Shown: positions 58,029-64,000 of the stretch, piece by piece
Layout of the letters: every line of letters begins with the position of its first letter
Numbering within the stretch: position 1 is the first letter of the stretch
The notes under the pieces: generated by a model
What the model saw: the letters and a program-made list of their open reading frames with translations, nothing else
Told to the model about the DNA's origin: nothing
Databases searched by the model: none
Position numbers and translations under genes: made by a program
Source of the DNA: Thelonectria olida
Lineage: Eukaryota > Ascomycota > Sordariomycetes > Hypocreales > Nectriaceae
Direction: 5' to 3'
Length of the DNA stretch: 64,000 nucleotides
NCBI GenBank assembly: GCA_020736575.1
Contig: JAGPYM010000006.1
Location: 186,001-250,000 of the forward strand

Positions 58029-59057
58029 GAACTATACGCTTCTTTTTTTTTTTTCCTTTTTCTGTTTCTTTCTTCCGAAAGACCTAGTTGGGCGGTGTGA
58101 CAGATGGAGGTTGCTGCACGTTAACAATTCGTCGGTGATGCGAGTCCCGGATGAAGGCGGGTAGGTTACTTAAGTACCTATGTACCTCCGTATAGAGCAT
58201 GTAAACAGTACTTCGTGGGTACTTTGTAATAATAGCTGCCGCTAAGATGGATGCAATCACGAACATGCGGCATTTTCTCAACCAACAAACAATATCAAAA
58301 ATACCCTGGGCATGGACTCGACTGTTGCAGGTCTTGATACTAATGCCAAGTACCTAGGCTGCACAGCGTCTAACGTTAACGCTTAGCAGCACTTTTAGGT
58401 GACAGTCGGACACTGTTTGGCATGGATATATTTGGGGCTGTGTTGGTGAGATATGTGCGAAACTCTAGCAGTCACTGCTTCTCATCAATGCCACTGTATT
58501 CTAATAGTCGCTTGCCAAGGCTCACAATCTTGAGCCCGAAAACCGTCGGTGTACCAGCGCCACGATGATGCCATCATGCTCTCGTTACTACATATAAATT
58601 TAAGCAACTAGGTCTCTGAAATAGCGTGAACTTGGATTCTATCGCGCGGTGAACTCCCTCTTGAGACGTCAGAGCGGTCTGCACTCATTAGACTTGACAT
58701 GGACTGTGAGATCAGGTTTCGTTGTGCATCGAAGGTGCCGAGTTGCCTCTGCACAAATAGTCAACATTTGGACCCAGCAACAACATCATGATACGCTTTA
58801 TAATCTAACTGAAGGTTTAAGTAGCGTCGCTAATCATGTCACGATGTTACAAGTGCTTGCTTGGCATACTCATCAAACGACTATCGAAACCTTGAATGCG
58901 CGAGAGGCTGCTAACCGCCAGAGCATGACTGAAGAATGACGACAAATTGGAATCCATCCATGAGCTTTATCCAACTTAACCATTATTTAGCACTCAAGAG
59001 TTACACAACTCGTGATTCAACCAGCCTCTCGGCCCAGCTCCGTTTTCCCATGTCAAA
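58029..59057. other. Intergenic
   Basis: Upstream region of the Zn2Cys6 gene with a T-rich tract at about 58,043-58,056; no gene supported. Confidence 0.4.
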
Positions 59058-59982
59058 ATGGCTCGCTTTCACGCCGAAGAGTTGGAAGCACAAATGAAAT
59101 TACTCCACCTAGAAGAGCATTCCGAGGATATCCAGGATGTTATCTCGACTCCCATCTTTGCAGAACATGTTGGAAAATCCCTCTTCGATCCTCACAAAAC
59201 AAATTTCGGCTCCACGAAGAAAGTTCTTCCTCAGTATGGGCTTCTAGCTGGCGACATCTCAACGGGCAAAGAACCTGACGAATCTGCTCGGCTGTTTCAC
59301 AACGTCACGGCTCCTTCCAGCGTTTTTATATGCGGAAGTCAGGGCTCTGGCAAGAGCCATACGTTGGCGGTACTGCTGGAGAATTGTCTCTTGCAGTCTG
59401 TGGCAAACGTGTTGACTAGACCATTGGCAGCCCTGGTATTTCACTATAACTCCTTCGTATCGGACGCAGGTGGTCTTCCGAGCGAAGCAGCGTACTTGTC
59501 CTCAAACAAGAATGTGAATGTCAGGGTACTCTGTCCTCCAACAAACACGGCGACTATCAAGGTATTCCTTGAATATCCTTATTGGATCAAAGAGCCTTAC
59601 TAATATCTTCCAAGGCGATCTACAGCTGTCTTCCCAACGTCTCGGTCCAAGAGCTTCGCTTGAGTCAGGACAACCTTAATACAAAGCGAATGCTGAATTT
59701 GATGGTAGCAAGCCCAGGCCAAACCGGTCGAATGCCCCTATACCTTCACACAGTGGTGCGAGTCTTGCGAGAATTGAGAATCCGCCGCAACTCAGAACAG
59801 GAGAGGCATTTCTGTTTGCTCCAAGCGGCATGGTGGACGCTACACCAAGAAGCCAGTCAAAGGGTTCGGTGGCAATGGACCAGAGCGATTGGCAGCCAGT
59901 ATTCCTCGGCGATGGGATCATGAAGGTACGAATTCGTAATCGTATCACGGTCGATGGAGGAAAGAACATTATAGCCCGATGA
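59058..59982 (+). pseudogene. P-loop ATPase gene with internal core deleted
   Basis: Exon 1 (59058-59561) gives MARFHAEELEAQMKLLHLEE onward, with Walker A GSQGSGKS at residues 93-100. A 53-nt intron (59562-59614, branch TACTAA) leads to AIYSCLPNVSVQELRLSQ and MPLYLHTVVRVLR. Then the meaningful frame changes: about 59,750 the other frame reads ASLARIENPPQLRTGEAFLF and ends FLGDGIMKVRIRNRITVDGG...AR at 59,982. In the family as I remember it these two parts are separated by some 200 residues holding the Walker B and sensor regions. The core therefore seems to have been deleted with a frame change. The unshifted frame stops at 59,923. Confidence 0.75.
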
Positions 59983-60071
59983 GTCAAATAGGTCAATGGT
60001 CGTTGGGGGTTATATAGCTGGATAATACAACTAATACATAGCAAGCTCAACCCTTTCTTGCCATGTCTTTC

Positions 60072-61711
60072 TTAAAAACTCACAGCCTCATCCTTTGATC
60101 CATTCTCCTCTCCCAAAAACCTCTCCTCTTCTTTCACAATAGTCTTGGGCAGCGCAAATCCCAAGCCCAAAAAGACAAAGGCAGCCCACTTCCAGCGGAA
60201 CGGGTTGATGGCGACGCAGAAAAAGAACCACCACAGGAGCTCCAGATAGGTGAAGAAGTCAAACGCACCTGTTGGGCTCGTCTTCTTGAGGATCTTGGTC
60301 ATGTCGATCCAGCGCTCCATCCAGTACGGCCGAGGACGAGTGAGAGGATCAACCAGGAACATGAGGAGAATGCGCGTGTAGATTCCAATGTGCCAGTTGC
60401 CGACTGTGCCAATGGCTGACAAGTAGGTGCAATTGATGGCCGAGACTGAAGGATGCGTAGGTGGGAAGGTTTGCAAATACCAGTCAGGAGGCGAGTAAGG
60501 CTCATCGAAGGCGTCGTCAGGGAGGAAGTTCAGAGAGGGTCGCTTGAAGCCAGTAGCCATGACGACAATATCGGCTTCAATGACTTCTTCGTGGCCAGGA
60601 CCACCCTGAGGAACGCCTTTGCCGCGACGGTTCACGAGAATACCGCGATCAGTAAACTCTTCAATGTCGCATCGCACCCATTCCGCCTTGCCTTCTCGCA
60701 GTTTATCCATGACGTCCGAGTTGACCATGGGGGTATCCATGAAGATTCCCTTCCCCTGCGGTGCGAGATCCTCGAGGTCCCGGTAAAACAACTTCTTGAG
60801 GAGGAACTCGGGGATGACAGAAAACAGCGTCTCTTGTCCAAAGATGTTGAAGCTGAGCAGGGTATCGACGACGAAATTGCGGGGAATGATCCATTTGTCG
60901 GAGCGAGACAGAATTGTCGTCTTTTGGGCTTCTTTGGCAGCGGCAAACTCCAGGGCTTCGACAGCGCTCGCTCCTCCGCCGATGATGACGATTTTCTTGT
61001 CCTTTGCGTCCTTGCTGTAGAGGTGTCAGTCAGCATTGTTCTATAGGTGATGAGGGCCTGAAGACTTACCCCGTCAATTCGCTCGAATGGTAGATTGATC
61101 CTTCAAACTTGTCCATGCCCTGCATGTGGGGCATTTTCGGCGCGCCACACGTGCCGATGGCAGCAATGACACCGTCGAATCGTCCCTGAGACGGATCGTT
61201 GACAATCCATCGCCCCTTTTCTTGGTAGACCTTTTCCACCTTTGTGTTGAATCGCGTGCGCTTCTTCAGGCCGTAATCCTTGAACAGCTGCTGCACCTGG
61301 GTGACGATCTCTTTGCGGTTCGGGTATCCCTCTTGCCATTGGACCGAAGGATGGAATCGATACATGAGGGAGTGGATTTGCAGGCCAGAGGTTTCGTTGA
61401 CTCTCTGAGGGTATTGTTAGAGAGGAGCAAACAAGAGAGGACAGTTTTCAACTCACGGTCCAAATTCCGCCCACGTTGTCTTCGGAACCGCCCTCGAAGA
61501 TGGTGACATCGAAGCCATGGCCGACACAATGGGCAGCTGAAGTCACACCAGTGATGCCAGCACCAATAATGGCGATTCTAGGGCGACTCAACCTCTCGTC
61601 CGACTTGGGAGGGTATGGCGCCAGCAATTTGGCCGTCAGCCATTGATAGATCTGGAAGAGGAAAAGGAATGGGTGTAGGAGGGGATTGGCGATGCCGGAT
61701 TTGGAAGACAT
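60072..61711 (-). CDS. Flavin-containing monooxygenase
   Basis: Three exons, complement of 61457-61711, 61070-61404 and 60072-61014; introns 52 and 55 nt; 510 residues. The order is an N-terminal hydrophobic stretch (8-31), the FAD-binding GAGITG at 50-55, an FMO-type fingerprint FEGSIYHSSEL at 185-195, the NADPH-binding GGGASA at 209-214, and MATGFKRP late in the protein. Two hydrophobic segments near the C-terminus (LELLWWFFFCVAINPF, AAFVFLGLGFAL) suggest membrane attachment. It should oxygenate a nucleophilic N or S, or act as a Baeyer-Villiger enzyme; the substrate is unknown. Confidence 0.92.
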
Positions 61712-62172
61712 GGCTGCTCAATGGTTGTGTCAATTGAGGGCCACTGCGGAATGAATTGATCTAATCAAGTGAGCAATTGTTCCATCTGTTTAAATACAAT
61801 ATAATTTATTCCAAGGCGAGAAATATATGTGTGTTTTTGTCTATTTCACATGCCAACGACGTCATGGCAGCATTTCGTACTCATGACGTCAGCTTCACAT
61901 GTCGAGTTCCAGGGGTCCGCATTAACGCGTCGCTTCATCATGACGACTTGATCCAGGCAGTTGAAGAACTTTTGAGCCGACATAAACACCATGGTTCCAT
62001 CATCTATCCGCGCCATCCGAGGCTTGTGAATTCTCCTGGTTCCCGCTGTTATATCAATCACGCCCCATTCACCCGCATTCTCTTTTCCGGGCCCCAATTG
62101 AGTCCAATTGAACCTCTCACCTCGTCCGTTCCCTTCCGGCTTCACTGCGACCTTGTGTTGCAATCATCCAAC
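61712..62172. promoter_or_regulatory. Divergent upstream region of FMO and NTF2-like genes
   Basis: 461 bases between two divergent start codons. The reads ATGACGTCA-like palindrome at about 61,884-61,890 (TGACGTCA) is a candidate CRE/ATF-type site; this is by sequence match only. Confidence 0.45.
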
Positions 62173-62956
62173 ATGGACAATCCCGGTGAGTAATTCACTA
62201 CACCATTGACCGCCTGCACAAACTCATCATCGCAGTCAAGGAAATCTCCGGTGTCATCAAAGCCCTCGCCCAGGGCAGTCCTGAACAACAAGAAGCAACA
62301 TTGAACCGATATTTCCTCCCCAACGCCTCCTTCACGCACCCATTCTGCCATGTCCCGTCCTTCCCAAGGGGCTCAATATCATTAGCACCCGATATCAACT
62401 CACGATGGGCCATACTTGGCATCTACCGCTGGTATCGCACACTCAGTCCTCAGGTCGACATTACCATTGACTCAGCGGGTAATTACCATCCAATGTAGCC
62501 TACGTTATTCCCTTCGCTAACTTGGATCGAGCATTCGACCAAAACAGCCGTCTCCTCTATGTCACCATTCGCCAAACCTTTAAAGTCTGGTTCATCCCGT
62601 TCTACAAAGCCCCCGTCCGCCTTGTTTCAGTCCTTCAACTGGCCCAGCGAACGCCATTCGTCCGGGGGGACGTGGAAGCAAAGGTAACGGTAAAAAAGAC
62701 GAACAACGGTGCCGTGACTAACAACAATCACTTTGGCCAGCAAAAATACTACATCTCGAGCCAGGAAGATCTATATCAATCTACCGAGTGTCTACGGTTT
62801 GTGATGCCAGGGCTGGGACCATACCTCTGGCACTTGTGGCAGTTGTGCAGCACGATAATCTGCGTCATTGGATCATTACTCTTTCTTCCGGTGTACATAT
62901 TTCTGAATCAACCTGACGCGTCAAAGGCATGGGTCGAAGGTTCATCAGCAATCTAA
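62173..62956 (+). CDS. SigF-like NTF2-fold membrane protein
   Basis: Three exons, 62173-62185, 62236-62478 and 62532-62956; introns 50 and 53 nt; 226 residues. The first exon is 13 nt (MDNP plus one base). The NTF2-like domain spans residues 1-175 with FLPNASFTHPFC, GIYRWYRTLSPQVD and YVTIRQTFKVWFIPFYKAPV, as in fungal SigF-like proteins. A single transmembrane helix (LCSTIICVIGSLLFLPVYIF) lies near the C-terminus. The residues TPFVRGDVEAKVTVKKTNNG form an insertion compared with the family. Function is unknown; the domain usually binds a small ligand or partner. Confidence 0.82.
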
Positions 62957-63458
62957 ACGATATTAACTAGGGCTCTATAATATCCTTGTATATTATGAGC
63001 TGCTCGGGCCGTTCAGGACCACAATGGGAACTGTGAGATACCTAATCATTAATTCCACTTGATGCTTATGGACCTTGGAATCGTCTGACTTATCATCTTG
63101 GCGCTTCTAAAGAACTCCATTAATTCACGTTCATCATGCTCCCCAATGGACCTCCCTTCCTACGGCTTCCGAGATGACTTAATTCAGCATCAGAAAGGCC
63201 GGAGAGGAACAAATCTCGCAAACGCGTGATCCTAGAAAAGTAAATGATGGAGGAGTAATTGGACATACCCACTACAGGACATCGTATGGGCTGCGCGTGG
63301 GTTCCATACATATATTTTGGTGTATATGGAAGGTAGTTTGCTAGAGAAGTTATGCCCAAAACATAGGCAGAAAGGCGTCTATTGCCTCCAAAGAACTACT
63401 CGAACCACATCACTGTTCTCTTCCCCCCAAATCCCCCCAGTAATTATACGCCATCGAC
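62957..63458. other. Intergenic between convergent genes
   Basis: No gene seen. Confidence 0.4.
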
Positions 63459-64000
63459 TCAAGGAACCAAAACAAGTCTCTTGCCCTGGGTTTCCTCACT
63501 GTCCCAAAACTTCTGCACCTCGGCCATGGGGAAAGCAGCAACATCAAAGGGCCGCTTCATACGTGAAATAACCTCAACCAATCCAGGAATCTCCCGCTTT
63601 AGCTCCTGCTTGCTCACACTGCCGATCCCAGACGCCATGACTCGAATCGGCTTGATGTTGAGCAGCCTCATGGGCAACGTCATGTTTTCCTCGCCAGCAA
63701 GACCTCCGACTTGGATGTACTGCAAGTTCTCGCCAGGCTCAATGTCGGCAGCTCGCATCAGCTCGACGGCAACAGGGCCGCCGACGTAATCGAGCACAAT
63801 GTGCACAGGTCCAACGCCAGACGGGAGAGTCAACGGACTTCGTAGCACGACGCGCTCGTCGAGTCCTTCGACGGTTGCCAGTGTCTCCTCGTTGCGAGAG
63901 ATGCCCACGACACGAGTCGCACCGAGTTCGCGAGCGACAAAGGCGGCTGCTCGACCACTTGCGCTGGTGGCTCCGAGGATGACGACGGTGCGGCCTCGAC
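63459..64000 (-). CDS. Quinone-oxidoreductase-like MDR protein (5' beyond window end)
   Basis: The minus-strand frame is open from the window end to the stop at 63459, giving the last 180 residues. The nucleotide-binding Rossmann motif is VVILGATSASGRAAAFVA, followed by LGATRVVGISRNEETL, HIVLDYVGGPVAVELM and the terminal EVQKFWDSEETQGKRLVLVP. This is the C-terminal half of a zinc-independent medium-chain dehydrogenase/reductase. It would reduce a quinone or enone with NADPH. The catalytic N-terminal domain is not in view. Confidence 0.85.
   Translation of the reverse strand, partial: RGRTVVILGATSASGRAAAFVARELGATRVVGISRNEETLATVEGLDERVVLRSPLTLPSGVGPVHIVLDYVGGPVAVELMRAADIEPGENLQYIQVGGLAGEENMTLPMRLLNIKPIRVMASGIGSVSKQELKREIPGLVEVISRMKRPFDVAAFPMAEVQKFWDSEETQGKRLVLVP

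Overview
The window is nuclear DNA of a filamentous ascomycete, most likely Sordariomycetes and plausibly Hypocreales. The genes are spaced, face both ways and carry short GT-AG introns (49-102 nt) with CTAAC/CTGAC-like branch sites. Protein families are typical of Pezizomycotina: Zn2Cys6 factor, ArAE_2-type membrane protein, CAP59 and CAP10 glycosyltransferases, SigF-like NTF2 protein, fungal ULD protein. Exon models were built by hand from splice motifs and reading-frame continuity; no database search was possible.

Bases 1-31,300 are mostly conserved core genome. In order: the 3' end of NOB1 (+) and NOP10 (-), two ribosome-biogenesis genes meeting tail to tail; S-adenosylmethionine decarboxylase (-); the cytosolic Fe-S scaffold ATPase Cfd1 (-); a four-helix membrane protein of unknown role (-); a 5.5 kb gene-poor stretch; an unknown basic protein (-); a divergent pair of capsule-type glycosyltransferases, GT69 (-) and GT90 (+); SRP54 (+); a GPI-anchored aspartic protease (+); an M20 carbamoylase (-); an 85-residue protein with repeated motifs (-); and a 1028-residue ArAE_2/FUSC-like membrane protein (-).

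From about 31,300 to 60,000 the character becomes accessory. It has a fungal ubiquitin-like-domain protein, a pseudogene with nonsense codons and frameshifts, an alpha/beta-barrel-like protein, a secreted HExxH protein, a 1108-residue Ser/Thr-repeat cell-surface protein, a sugar-transporter relic, an extremely AT-rich block consistent with repeat-induced point mutation (RIP), a six-hairpin-glycosidase-like protein, a VIT-vWA protein head to head with a disrupted helical-domain gene, an MFS transporter with a repeated palindromic promoter element, a convergent Zn2Cys6 regulator, and a P-loop ATPase relic.

The right end (60,000-64,000) holds a flavin monooxygenase (-), a SigF-like NTF2 membrane protein (+) and a quinone-oxidoreductase-like MDR protein (-, cut by the window end). 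Transporter, regulator, monooxygenase and reductase together resemble the flank of a metabolic cluster, but no polyketide, peptide or terpene synthase lies in the window.

I found no tRNA, rRNA, CRISPR array or intact transposon. The best leads are the promoter repeat array at 54,478-54,615, the ATPase relic with its core deleted, the GT69/GT90 divergent pair, and the mutation and decay marks between 35 and 60 kb.
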